This document shows positions 1 through 6,416 of a DNA stretch of 13,216 bases, piece by piece. The notes under the pieces were generated by a model that worked only from the letters and a program-made list of their open reading frames with translations, was not told the origin of the DNA and did no database searches. The DNA comes from JALOTE01 sp031422195 (lineage in GTDB: Bacteria; Pseudomonadota; Alphaproteobacteria; Rhizobiales; Rhizobiaceae): assembly GCA_031422195.1 (NCBI GenBank), contig JANOPZ010000010.1, forward strand, positions 1 through 13,216. The letters are read 5' to 3'. Made by a program: the position numbers and the translations under genes. Numbering within the stretch: position 1 is the first letter of the stretch; every line of letters starts with the position of its first letter.

Positions 1-646
1 TGACGGCATCCGTCCCGTTCAACGTGGCAAAGGCTTCCGCGTCTGGAAGATCGTCAAGCGCATCGGCGCAGGTTGGGCGAGCCAAAGTCCTCTCGGGGTA
101 ACTGGGGACGTTCAGGCCCGCCTTCGCGCCCATCAAGATGAAGCGCTGTCGGTCCTGTGGCACCCCATAGTCTGCGGCATTCAGGACGCGCCATTCGGTC
201 CGCACCTCGTAGCCAGCGGCCTGAAATTCTTCGATCAACTCATGCAGGAACTTGCGGTGGCGACCAACAGTTAGGCCCTTGACGTTCTCGAAGACAAAGT
301 AGGACGCATCAAGCTCTTTGACGATCCGCACGAAGTCGCGGACAAGGCTGTTTCGGGGGTCATCAAGCGCCCGCTTTCCAATCATCGAAAATCCTTGGCA
401 TGGGGCACCGCCGAATACCACGTCCACTTTGCGGCCACCTATCCCGGAAACGCCCCTGATTTCCGCACCACTGACTTCGGTCACAGACTTGGCGATGACC
501 GAGCACGATGGAAAGTTGAACTTGTGGACGGCGGCGTGAACGGGGTCGATCTCGACGGCAGCCACCACGTCAAAGCCAGCTTGCTCGAAGCCAAGGCTCA
601 TCCCGCCAGCGCCCGAAAACAGATCCACACCGATTGGTCGCGTCAT
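1..646 (-). CDS. DNA (cytosine-5-)-methyltransferase, 3' end beyond window
   Basis: This gene reads leftwards off the window edge, and 215 codons are visible. The protein would transfer a methyl group from S-adenosylmethionine to C5 of cytosine in a specific DNA site, either as part of a restriction-modification system or as an orphan. Class motifs appear in order: SAM-binding DLFSGAGG at residues 8-15 (motif I), the catalytic PCQ loop GGAPCQGFS with Cys83 (motif IV), ENV at 120-122 (motif VI) and QDRQRF at 164-169 (motif VIII). The target recognition region and motifs IX-X are not in the window. There are two candidate ATGs, at 652 and 646. I chose 646 because GAGGA (657-653) sits 6 nt upstream of it, whereas it abuts the ATG at 652. 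No restriction enzyme or vsr gene is visible in this window. The neighbouring tRNA-Thr junction suggests the gene lies on an acquired island. Family assignment is firm; specificity is unknown. Confidence 0.95.
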   Translation of the reverse strand, partial: MTRPIGVDLFSGAGGMSLGFEQAGFDVVAAVEIDPVHAAVHKFNFPSCSVIAKSVTEVSGAEIRGVSGIGGRKVDVVFGGAPCQGFSMIGKRALDDPRNSLVRDFVRIVKELDASYFVFENVKGLTVGRHRKFLHELIEEFQAAGYEVRTEWRVLNAADYGVPQDRQRFILMGAKAGLNVPSYPERTLARPTCADALDDLPDAEAFATLNGTDAV

Positions 647-652
647 CGACAT

Positions 653-926
653 TCCTCAAATCCACCGCATCGGATCAACCTATTGAAGTTGACCACTCTT
701 CATTTCCTAGACCTAGCCTTTCCCCGAGGATATTTCTACCACCTCAGAAGGGTTTCCAGCCGCCAGACCTCGCCCCCGGCCCGCCGTGGAAGCGATGTCC
801 ACCAACCTGCCGATTCAGCGAAGCCGGTTTCTCGAAAATCGCTCCACCGTTCTGTTGGGGTAACGTCCGGGTAACGCGTTCAGCGTTTGACGACTTAGGC
901 TAAGTATCTGATTTTCTGAGGATTTA
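653..926. other. Leader/intergenic region between methyltransferase and tRNA-Thr
   Basis: About 274 bp without a convincing gene on either strand. It lies upstream of the methyltransferase and downstream of tRNA-Thr, both of which read leftwards. The region holds two closely spaced GGGTAAC words (857-864 and 869-875) that recur on the other side of the tRNA. I see no clear promoter hexamer pair and no T-run terminator. Open frames here have atypical composition and are probably chance. Confidence 0.5.
857..875 (+). repeat. Paired GGGTAAC words beside tRNA-Thr
   Basis: GGGGTAAC at 857-864 is followed at 869-875 by GGGTAAC, a direct repeat with an 11-12 bp offset. The same word occurs as its complement GTTACCCC at 1030-1037 on the other side of the tRNA, and once inside the methyltransferase gene (95-102). 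Clustered short repeats around a tRNA attachment site are what integrase arm-type sites look like, but this role is inference. Confidence 0.4.
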
Positions 927-1001
927 TGGTGCTGTGAGAGAGGATTGAACTCTCGACCTCACCCTTACCAAGGGTGTGCTCTACCACTGAGCTACCACAG
1001 C
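927..1001 (-). tRNA. tRNA-Thr (anticodon GGT), intact
   Basis: Reading the minus strand, the full cloverleaf is present. The acceptor arm GCTGTGG (from 1001) pairs with TCACAGC (937-931), with one G-T pair. The D stem is GCTC/GAGC, and the anticodon stem CACCC/GGGTG encloses the loop TTGGTAA with anticodon GGT. The T arm is GAGAG/CTCTC with loop TTCAATC, then discriminator A930 and an encoded CCA (929-927). It decodes threonine ACC/ACT codons. It lies 95 bp from a broken second tRNA-Thr whose acceptor stem begins GCTGCGG, so the two are not simple copies. I see no convincing promoter in the 95 bp upstream; transcription might enter from the promoter of the broken copy. Confidence 0.95.
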
Positions 1002-1017
1002 CGCCTTTTTCCGAAAC

Positions 1018-1037
1018 GTAACCCCGGGAGTTACCCC
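1018..1037. repeat. GTAAC/GTTAC near-palindrome between the two tRNA-Thr sequences
   Basis: Positions 1018-1034 read GTAACCCCGGGAGTTAC, a 17-bp inverted repeat with one mismatched pair. It runs straight into GTTACCCC (1030-1037), which matches the words at 857-875 in complement. It sits within the 95 bp separating the intact and broken tRNA-Thr genes. It could be a recombinase or regulator binding site at the integration junction. No protein partner is visible in this window. Confidence 0.45.
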
Positions 1038-1096
1038 GAAGTCGGCAGGGTTCGGAAATCCCCCACCTAAACAAACGCTTCCGTCTCCGGCTCCGC

Positions 1097-1136
1097 CCCT
1101 TACCAATGGTGTGCTCTACCACTGAGCTACCGCAGC
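1097..1136 (-). pseudogene. Truncated tRNA-Thr, 5' half only (candidate attachment-site remnant)
   Basis: From 1136 leftwards the minus strand matches the first 40 nt of the intact tRNA-Thr with only two differences (position 5, C for T; position 30, A for C). It includes acceptor strand GCTGCGG, D arm and anticodon loop TTGGTAA. The 5' anticodon stem CACCA cannot pair with the GGGGC that follows, and no T arm, CCGCAGC acceptor partner or CCA follows. An intact version would need TGGTG after the loop. Similarity therefore breaks right after the anticodon loop, which points to recombination there. It looks like the resident chromosomal tRNA cut by integration, with the copy at 927-1001 as replacement. 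A decayed tandem duplicate is the alternative. Confidence 0.75.
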
Positions 1137-1224
1137 ATCTAACCGGTCTGTTGTTTTGACGCAGTCAAGTTGGTTGTGCATTGCCACAAAGGCAAATGCC
1201 GTGCAAGGGTTTTAAGCCATTGGC

Positions 1225-1253
1225 TTGCGCCGTGGGTTTTCTAACACTATTTC
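1225..1253 (+). promoter_or_regulatory. Candidate promoter for the small basic protein
   Basis: TTGCGC (1225-1230) and TATTTC (1248-1253) are separated by exactly 17 bp. The start codon of the following gene begins 7 nt after the -10-like box, where transcription would start. No Shine-Dalgarno sequence precedes that ATG. If correct, the transcript would be leaderless. The hexamers are imperfect, so this is tentative. Confidence 0.35.
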
Positions 1254-1259
1254 TAACCT

Positions 1260-1445
1260 ATGACACATTCTAAACAAGAAATTGCAGAACGTAATGCCAC
1301 AATACGCGCTGAAAAGCTGCGTGAGAACCTAGCGCGGCGCAAGCAGCAGACCCGTCAACGGGCATCAGAGACGAGCAATCATTGTGAAGAAACTTCCGGA
1401 ACAAACAATCACGGTACGATTGAAGACCCAGATTCCGTTGGTTAG
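1260..1445 (+). CDS. Small basic conserved-type hypothetical protein
   Basis: A 61-residue protein. The first 35 residues are strongly charged and predicted helical, with the core RAEKLRENLARRKQQTRQR at 16-34. The tail is acidic/polar and Asn/Ser/Thr-rich. I recall short proteins with a similar RxxKLRENLxRRKxQ core encoded beside murA in alphaproteobacteria, but I know no function. It has no cysteines, signal peptide or membrane segment. The basic helix could bind nucleic acid or a ribosomal surface, which is inference only. No Shine-Dalgarno precedes ATG 1260, which follows a candidate -10 box by 6 nt, so the mRNA may be leaderless. murA starts 120 bp downstream on the same strand. Confidence 0.7.
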   Translation: MTHSKQEIAERNATIRAEKLRENLARRKQQTRQRASETSNHCEETSGTNNHGTIEDPDSVG

Positions 1446-1492
1446 GTTAACAACAGCTTAAACTTGAGTTCGTGTTGGTGTTGCTTTACGGG

Positions 1493-1512
1493 GCAGAAAT
1501 GAAATTTTCTGC
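1493..1512. other. Short hairpin in the murA leader
   Basis: GCAGAAA (1493-1499) and TTTCTGC (1506-1512) form a perfect 7-bp stem around a 6-nt loop in the interval before murA. No T-run follows on the + strand, so it is not a standard terminator. It might be an mRNA stability element or chance. Confidence 0.3.
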
Positions 1513-1565
1513 GCTACACAAGCTCCGCCTTGCATTGTGGCGCTAAAGCACCTTTGGAGCAGTCT

Positions 1566-2855
1566 ATGGACAGCATTCGTATCGTTGGCGGCAACCCGCT
1601 GTATGGCCGCATTCCGATTTCAGGTGCAAAAAATGCTGCACTGCCATTGATGATTGCATCGATGCTGACCGATGACACGCTAACGTTGGATAATGTGCCG
1701 CATTTGGCAGATGTGGAGCAATTGCTGCGCATTCTTGGCAATCAGGGCGTTGATTATTCTGTGACAGGCCGCCGTGAGCGCCAATCGACCGGTTATTCAC
1801 GCACAGTGCATTTCACGGCGCGCAATATTGTTGATACGACCGCACCTTACGAGCTGGTATCAAAAATGCGTGCCAGCTTTTGGGTTATCGGGCCGCTTTT
1901 GGCGCGTATGGGCCAAGCGCGGGTTTCGCTGCCCGGTGGTTGTGCTATTGGCACGCGCCCGGTGGATTTATTTATCGATGGTCTTCGTGCGCTGGGCGCT
2001 GAGATCGACATCGACATGGGTTATGTTGATGCCCGAGCCCCTAAAGGGCTGGTTGGTACACGCTTTGTATTTCCGAAAGTGTCGGTTGGCGCAACGCATG
2101 TTTTGATGATGGCGGCGGTTCTGGCCAAGGGCGAAACCATTCTTGAAAACGCCGCCATGGAGCCTGAAGTTGCCAATCTGGCAGGGTGCCTCAATGCTAT
2201 GGGCGCCAAGATTTCCGGCGCTGGCACCAGCATAATTTCCATCCAAGGCGTTACGTCTTTGTCAGGTGCGCGCTTTACCGTGTTGCCAGATCGTATTGAG
2301 ACCGGCACTTATGCAATGGCTGTCGCCATGACCGGCGGCGATGTGACATTGGTGGGCGCCGATGAATTCCTTTTACAAAACGCACTCGATATGTTGCGCG
2401 AATCTGGCACCGAAATTACGACGGTGGAAGATGGCCTCCGCGTTTACCGCAACGGGAATGGGATCCAGCCCGTATCTTTGTCAACCGCGCCATTCCCGGG
2501 TTTCCCGACAGATTTGCAGGCGCAATTTATGGCTTTAATGACGAAGGCCTCGGGCAAATCACATATTACCGAAACTATTTTTGAAAACCGCTTTATGCAT
2601 GTGCAAGAGCTTGCCCGCCTTGGCGCACGCATTACACTTTCTGGCCAAACTGCAACCATCGAAGGTGTTGAACGCCTTAAAGGTGCGCCAGTTATGGCAA
2701 CCGATTTGCGCGCGTCAGCAAGCCTTGTCATTGCCGGTTTGGCAGCAGAAGGAGAAACCACCATCAGCCGTGTTTATCACCTTGATCGCGGCTTTGAAAA
2801 ACTTGAAGAAAAACTATCGCTATGTGGCGCAACCATTGAACGCATGAGCCATTAA
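1566..2855 (+). CDS. murA: UDP-N-acetylglucosamine 1-carboxyvinyltransferase (MurA)
   Basis: This cytoplasmic enzyme catalyses the first committed step of peptidoglycan synthesis: it transfers enolpyruvate from phosphoenolpyruvate to UDP-GlcNAc. The protein has 429 residues, a normal MurA length. The substrate-binding SGAKNAALP is near residues 19-27, with Lys22. The active-site loop LPGGCAIGTRPVDL carries the catalytic Cys126, the residue attacked by fosfomycin, so no Asp-for-Cys replacement is present. The later conserved segment FPGFPTDLQAQF holds the catalytic Asp, and DLRASASLVIAGL carries the C-terminal Arg. I chose ATG 1566 because GGAG (1556-1559) lies 6 nt upstream and the protein then begins MDSIRIVGG as in relatives; the frame is open further upstream. 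The stop is only 3 bp from the stop of the convergent kinase gene, with no terminator between. Confidence 0.98.
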   Translation: MDSIRIVGGNPLYGRIPISGAKNAALPLMIASMLTDDTLTLDNVPHLADVEQLLRILGNQGVDYSVTGRRERQSTGYSRTVHFTARNIVDTTAPYELVSKMRASFWVIGPLLARMGQARVSLPGGCAIGTRPVDLFIDGLRALGAEIDIDMGYVDARAPKGLVGTRFVFPKVSVGATHVLMMAAVLAKGETILENAAMEPEVANLAGCLNAMGAKISGAGTSIISIQGVTSLSGARFTVLPDRIETGTYAMAVAMTGGDVTLVGADEFLLQNALDMLRESGTEITTVEDGLRVYRNGNGIQPVSLSTAPFPGFPTDLQAQFMALMTKASGKSHITETIFENRFMHVQELARLGARITLSGQTATIEGVERLKGAPVMATDLRASASLVIAGLAAEGETTISRVYHLDRGFEKLEEKLSLCGATIERMSH

Positions 2856-2858
2856 AAG

Positions 2859-4889
2859 TTACAAAGTTATACGAATGCTTGCGCCAGTCGTGCGAGCATT
2901 GCATGACGTGACTTCCCAATGATTGGCAGCTGCAATTTCCGTTACCACGGAAAGCCCAAGACCGCTGCCGGTTGCGGCATCAATATCGCGGTCGAGCCGT
3001 TGGTTGCGTTTCAAGGCCTGTTCAAATGCGGCTCCGGAAAGTCCGGGGCCAGTGTCGTGCACTTCAATAAAATGCCGTGGGCCACTGCGGCGAAGCGCAA
3101 TGATAATGCGCCCGGCCTTTGTGTATTTAATCGCGTTCGACGTGAGATTAGCGACAACGCGCATGAGCGGATAGGCTGCGACTTGTGCATCTGGTGCAGC
3201 AAGCACAAGTTTGAGGGCAAGCCCTTTGGCGGCGGCTTCCGCAGTAAACATATCGGCAATTCCGCGCAAAACATCATGCACGCCCGGCTCGGTCGAAAGC
3301 TGTTGATGCGTTGACAGGTCATTATTGGCCGCCGCTTGAACATCGGCCTCCTCAGCCAAACGTCCTGCAACCAACCGTTCCATATAAGCCAGTGCCGATT
3401 CAACGTGTCCGGCATCGTTTGATTTATCCGCCGCAGGATCAAACATTTGGCGCAACGAGAGGCGCAGCGCCTGCATAGGTTGGCGCAAATCATGGATAGT
3501 GTCTTTTACGCTTTCTTCGCGCGCCTGCGCCTTTGTTGTGACCTGCTGATATTGGTCCTCAAGCACACCAAGGCGCTGGCTCAGCGAAAGGTTTTTCTGC
3601 GCTTGAGCAAGGCTCTCTTCCATTGCCGATTGCCGCTGGAAATTATAGCGGTCAAAAATCGCCAGCCCCATCAACAGCGCTTCAAAAACAAGACCAATGC
3701 GTATTGTGTCATAAAGGGTAAGGAATTGTAACTCGAAACCAAATGCAAACCGCGCCGTAAAAAGGCTCACCGGAATAAGCAATACCATCCAAGCCAGCAC
3801 GTAAAAACGAACTTCGCGAAACCGTGTCCGGGCAGCGACCAAACCGGACAAAAGATAGGTCAGCGTGCAAATTGAAATCATAAAAACCAGAAGCCGTTTA
3901 AGCAACTGCGTGTCTGTGGGTATCAAAACGGCATTGATCAAAAGAACTGACCCAATAACGCCAATCAGCACGCGGTGCATCACAGGGTGGAAGCGCGCGG
4001 TTTGCAAAATGCTCATTGCAAACAAGCCGCCGAAAACCATTACACTAGAGCCGGCTACGACGGAAGCAATCGAGTTAAATCGGGGAAACTCAGGCCAGAT
4101 ATATTGAAATGCCACGCCATCAGAATGGCTAACGTAAACCAGCATTGATAACAAATATCCGCCAAATGCGGCAAAAACTGCTTGTCGAAGAACAATAAGC
4201 GCCACGGTCACCAGCGCCAACATTACGAGCATCATGCCATAAAACGCATAGCTTTTTGCCTGACTAATGCTTGTTTGGCGCGAAAAACTATCCGGCGTTT
4301 CAATCGACATTGATAATCGCGATGAGCCTTGCGAGTAATATGAAACAATTAACGTGGCTGCTTCTCCTGGCTCAAGATCAAAGGGAACAACCAATTGCGG
4401 GTAATCGACAGGGCGCGCACTGAATGGGCTGTCAGGCGTCAAACTCAACAAAGTGGTAATTGTACCGTCTGGGCTGATTTTATCAATTGATGCTGCTTGC
4501 AAAAAGTTGGCATGCACAAAAAAGAGCCAAGCACTGGACGAGGCAGTATTATTTATGACTGGTAATTTGAGCCAGATTTTTGCCGGCGTATAGCCAAAAT
4601 CGGGTGCTGAACTTGGGAGTGGCCGCGTTGCTACAGCTGATTGCCCAATAAAGTCCTGCGCTTTCAATTGCCAAGCAGTATCAATGGTGTATTCCATATG
4701 CGGGGCGATATCACCCATGTTTGCTTGGCCGTTAAGGACCAATTGGCTGGCAGCGGCCGGAGACAAAAATGCCTTGGGGAGCATGATGAACACGGCCAGC
4801 ACAAAAAAGGCGAATTTCGCCCATGCATTGGTTGGGTGCTGTTTGCGGGCTTTCCAATGAAGCAAACTGTGTTGCTGGCTGACGATCAT
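2859..4889 (-). CDS. 7TMR-DISM-type sensor histidine kinase
   Basis: A 676-residue inner-membrane sensor kinase. A basic N-terminus and a hydrophobic stretch (about 25-40) ending in AAAS look like a signal peptide. A periplasmic 7TMR-DISMED2-like sensory domain spans about 55-205. Seven hydrophobic segments follow at about 215-415 (7TM-DISM), then a coiled coil at about 418-460. The kinase core has the H-box IHDLRQP with phospho-acceptor His466, N-box NLTSNAIKYT (581-590), G1 DTGPG (612-616) and G2 GSGLGL (641-646). DISM sensors often respond to carbohydrates or other extracellular ligands; the ligand here is unknown. The divergent LuxR-type regulator is the probable phosphotransfer partner. 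The ATG at 4889 lies inside the regulator gene. A TTG at 4865 is an alternative start, but the next ATG (4784) would destroy the signal peptide. Confidence 0.93.
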   Translation of the reverse strand: MIVSQQHSLLHWKARKQHPTNAWAKFAFFVLAVFIMLPKAFLSPAAASQLVLNGQANMGDIAPHMEYTIDTAWQLKAQDFIGQSAVATRPLPSSAPDFGYTPAKIWLKLPVINNTASSSAWLFFVHANFLQAASIDKISPDGTITTLLSLTPDSPFSARPVDYPQLVVPFDLEPGEAATLIVSYYSQGSSRLSMSIETPDSFSRQTSISQAKSYAFYGMMLVMLALVTVALIVLRQAVFAAFGGYLLSMLVYVSHSDGVAFQYIWPEFPRFNSIASVVAGSSVMVFGGLFAMSILQTARFHPVMHRVLIGVIGSVLLINAVLIPTDTQLLKRLLVFMISICTLTYLLSGLVAARTRFREVRFYVLAWMVLLIPVSLFTARFAFGFELQFLTLYDTIRIGLVFEALLMGLAIFDRYNFQRQSAMEESLAQAQKNLSLSQRLGVLEDQYQQVTTKAQAREESVKDTIHDLRQPMQALRLSLRQMFDPAADKSNDAGHVESALAYMERLVAGRLAEEADVQAAANNDLSTHQQLSTEPGVHDVLRGIADMFTAEAAAKGLALKLVLAAPDAQVAAYPLMRVVANLTSNAIKYTKAGRIIIALRRSGPRHFIEVHDTGPGLSGAAFEQALKRNQRLDRDIDAATGSGLGLSVVTEIAAANHWEVTSCNARTTGASIRITL

Positions 4890-5486
4890 GCCTTTGTCTC
4901 TTGGGGGTTAGCCAAAGCGCTTGGCGCAATAAGTGAGATCGCCATTATTGGCACCGTGATAAATGGCATTGAGGCAATCGTCCAAATTCGAAAGCTACAG
5001 CCTAACTGCGCGATTTTGGATTACAATATGCCCGGTGCAAATGGCTTGGAAGTATTTTTGGAAGCCAAACGTTGGTCGCCGCAAACCCGCTTTGTGTTGC
5101 TGAGCGGTACTGCCACTTCCGAAATAGTCCGCACGTTTGTCGGCGCGGGTATTCATGGTATCGCCTTGAAGGATTGCACAGAAGACGAGATCGTTTATGT
5201 GGTGCGTCAGGTTCTTGCAGGAAAACCAGCAATAACCGCCAGTGCAAATGCCATGCTTAAATCAACAGTTGAAACAGTTTCGATTACAGAACGCGAACTG
5301 GCGGTTTTGCAAGCCATAGCGCGCGGCCATACAAATATAAGCGCTGCCGAAGCGCTCGGTATAAGCGCTAAAACGATCGATACCCACCGCACAAATTTGA
5401 TGCGGAAATTCGCCGTCAACTCTGTAGCCAGTCTTTTATTGGTGGCAGTACGTGCAGGTCACATCGATCCCAATAGCATCCGCTAA
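4857..5486 (+). CDS. LuxR/NarL-family two-component response regulator
   Basis: A 209-residue DNA-binding regulator. The receiver domain (about 1-118) begins KQTVLLADDH with the acidic pair Asp9/Asp10. The phospho-acceptor is Asp55 in ILDYNMPG, with Ser83 (LLSGT) and Lys105 (ALKD) as switch residues. The LuxR-type HTH is at about 143-205, starting TERELAVLQAIARG and containing AEALGISAKTIDTHRTNL. Phosphorylation by the adjacent histidine kinase would be expected to allow dimerisation and promoter binding; its targets are unknown. Start ATG 4857 is required because strand beta-1 begins at once. An open frame continues 72 codons upstream, but that stretch is antisense to the kinase N-terminus. 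The two genes overlap head to head by 33 bp. The Shine-Dalgarno sequence is weak (GCGGG). The LysE-type exporter 112 bp downstream could be a target or co-transcribed. Confidence 0.95.
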   Translation: MKQTVLLADDHAFVSWGLAKALGAISEIAIIGTVINGIEAIVQIRKLQPNCAILDYNMPGANGLEVFLEAKRWSPQTRFVLLSGTATSEIVRTFVGAGIHGIALKDCTEDEIVYVVRQVLAGKPAITASANAMLKSTVETVSITERELAVLQAIARGHTNISAAEALGISAKTIDTHRTNLMRKFAVNSVASLLLVAVRAGHIDPNSIR

Positions 5487-5598
5487 GTGAAATGCTCCAA
5501 CTGTTTGACGCGGCGATAATTCAGGTGATCGCCTGATGGTTCAAGCCGCTGCGATCTGTTGAACTGTTCATGTCCGTTACCGGGCTTGGGAGGTTCAA

Positions 5599-6207
5599 AT
5601 GGAATACTCAGCAGTTGCATTTTACGTTTTGGCCGTTGTTGCTTACAACGTGTCGCCCGGCCCCCTCATGGCTATATTAGTATCCCGCTCAATGGGTCGC
5701 GATCCCAAAGGTGCTATGTCCCTTGCTTTGGGATATTGCATCGGCGACGTTATTGCTGTTTCAGCCGTTATATTTGGCGTCGGCATTTGGGCTGCCAGCA
5801 GACCCGACTTACTTTCGTTGGGAAAATACCTTGGCGTTGCTTACCTTCTCTGGCTGGCCATCGGTATGTGGAAAGGCGGTTCTGTTGCTGAAGTTTCCGA
5901 GCAGCAGAATTCCAGTTGGTTTGGGTCAATCACAGCCGGCGTTGCAATTTGCCTTGGCAACCCTGCGACCTTACTCGTTTTCATGATTTTATTACCAATT
6001 ATGGCGCCTGCCGGTTTTGTAAGCGGTGGCCAAATAATAGTGACGATCTTCGTAACGTTCATCGCTGCCGTAGTTGTATTTTTTGGGACTGTATTGCTCG
6101 CCCGGCAGCTTAACGGCCTCGTTGCATCGCCATCTTCAGCAAAACTGGTGAGCCGCCTTTCAGCCGCAGCATTAGGCTTGACCTCGGTTTGGTTGCTCGC
6201 CGCATAA
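5599..6207 (+). CDS. LysE/RhtB-family amino-acid exporter-like membrane protein
   Basis: A 202-residue inner-membrane protein, typical length for LysE/RhtB translocators, which export amino acids or related metabolites using the proton gradient. It is almost entirely hydrophobic with about six membrane segments. The family hallmark SPGP is at residues 19-22, after the first segment, and GYCIGD at 45-50 and YLGVAYLLWLAIGMW are also family-like. A polar loop at about 93-108 separates the halves, and LGNPATLL near 120 matches the usual second-half motif. Substrate cannot be told from sequence. ATG 5599 is preceded by a strong GGGAGG Shine-Dalgarno sequence. It follows the response regulator by 112 bp on the same strand. 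It is followed by 209 bp without a gene before the DUF2948-hisD cluster. Confidence 0.9.
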   Translation: MEYSAVAFYVLAVVAYNVSPGPLMAILVSRSMGRDPKGAMSLALGYCIGDVIAVSAVIFGVGIWAASRPDLLSLGKYLGVAYLLWLAIGMWKGGSVAEVSEQQNSSWFGSITAGVAICLGNPATLLVFMILLPIMAPAGFVSGGQIIVTIFVTFIAAVVVFFGTVLLARQLNGLVASPSSAKLVSRLSAAALGLTSVWLLAA

Positions 6208-6355
6208 TTTGAAACATCACTTTATTGCCGCCTCTGTTTTTATTCCCATCCTCATTCGTCACAAGACAACTTCCAACGAACAAACAGTTTTGAACGTCAC
6301 CAGATGAATTGTATGCAGTGCAGCAATTCAACGCATAACCAAGATACCGTTATGG

Positions 6356-6384
6356 TTGCAGGCTTGGTCTAATTCCCCTATCGC
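6356..6384 (+). promoter_or_regulatory. Candidate promoter for DUF2948-hisD cluster
   Basis: TTGCAG (6356-6361) and TATCGC (6379-6384) are 17 bp apart, in the 209-bp gap before the DUF2948 gene. A start near 6391 would give a leader of about 26 nt. The -10 is a poor match, so the call is tentative. Nothing else recognisable was seen in the gap. Confidence 0.35.
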
Positions 6385-6416
6385 AGCTTTTAATTGCGAA
6401 CAGGTAGAACCCGCCC

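Noticed and set aside
395..874. A + strand frame of 159 codons.
   Set aside because: It is antisense to the methyltransferase gene, whose motifs are unmistakable on the other strand, and then runs through non-coding DNA.
634..903. A + strand frame of 89 codons upstream of the methyltransferase.
   Set aside because: Proline/serine-rich composition typical of a chance frame, no ribosome-binding site and no recognisable domain.
895..1122. A - strand frame of 75 codons with an internal repeat (VEHTxGKG twice).
   Set aside because: The repeat is the translation of the two tRNA-Thr sequences; the frame is an artefact of RNA-gene duplication.
1493..1512. Perfect 7-bp stem considered as a terminator between the small gene and murA.
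   Set aside because: No T-run follows on the + strand and the stem is weak; kept only as an unassigned hairpin.
4641..4856. N-terminal 72-codon extension of the response regulator.
   Set aside because: The receiver domain begins at Met 4857; the upstream part is antisense to the kinase signal peptide and sensory domain and resembles no domain.
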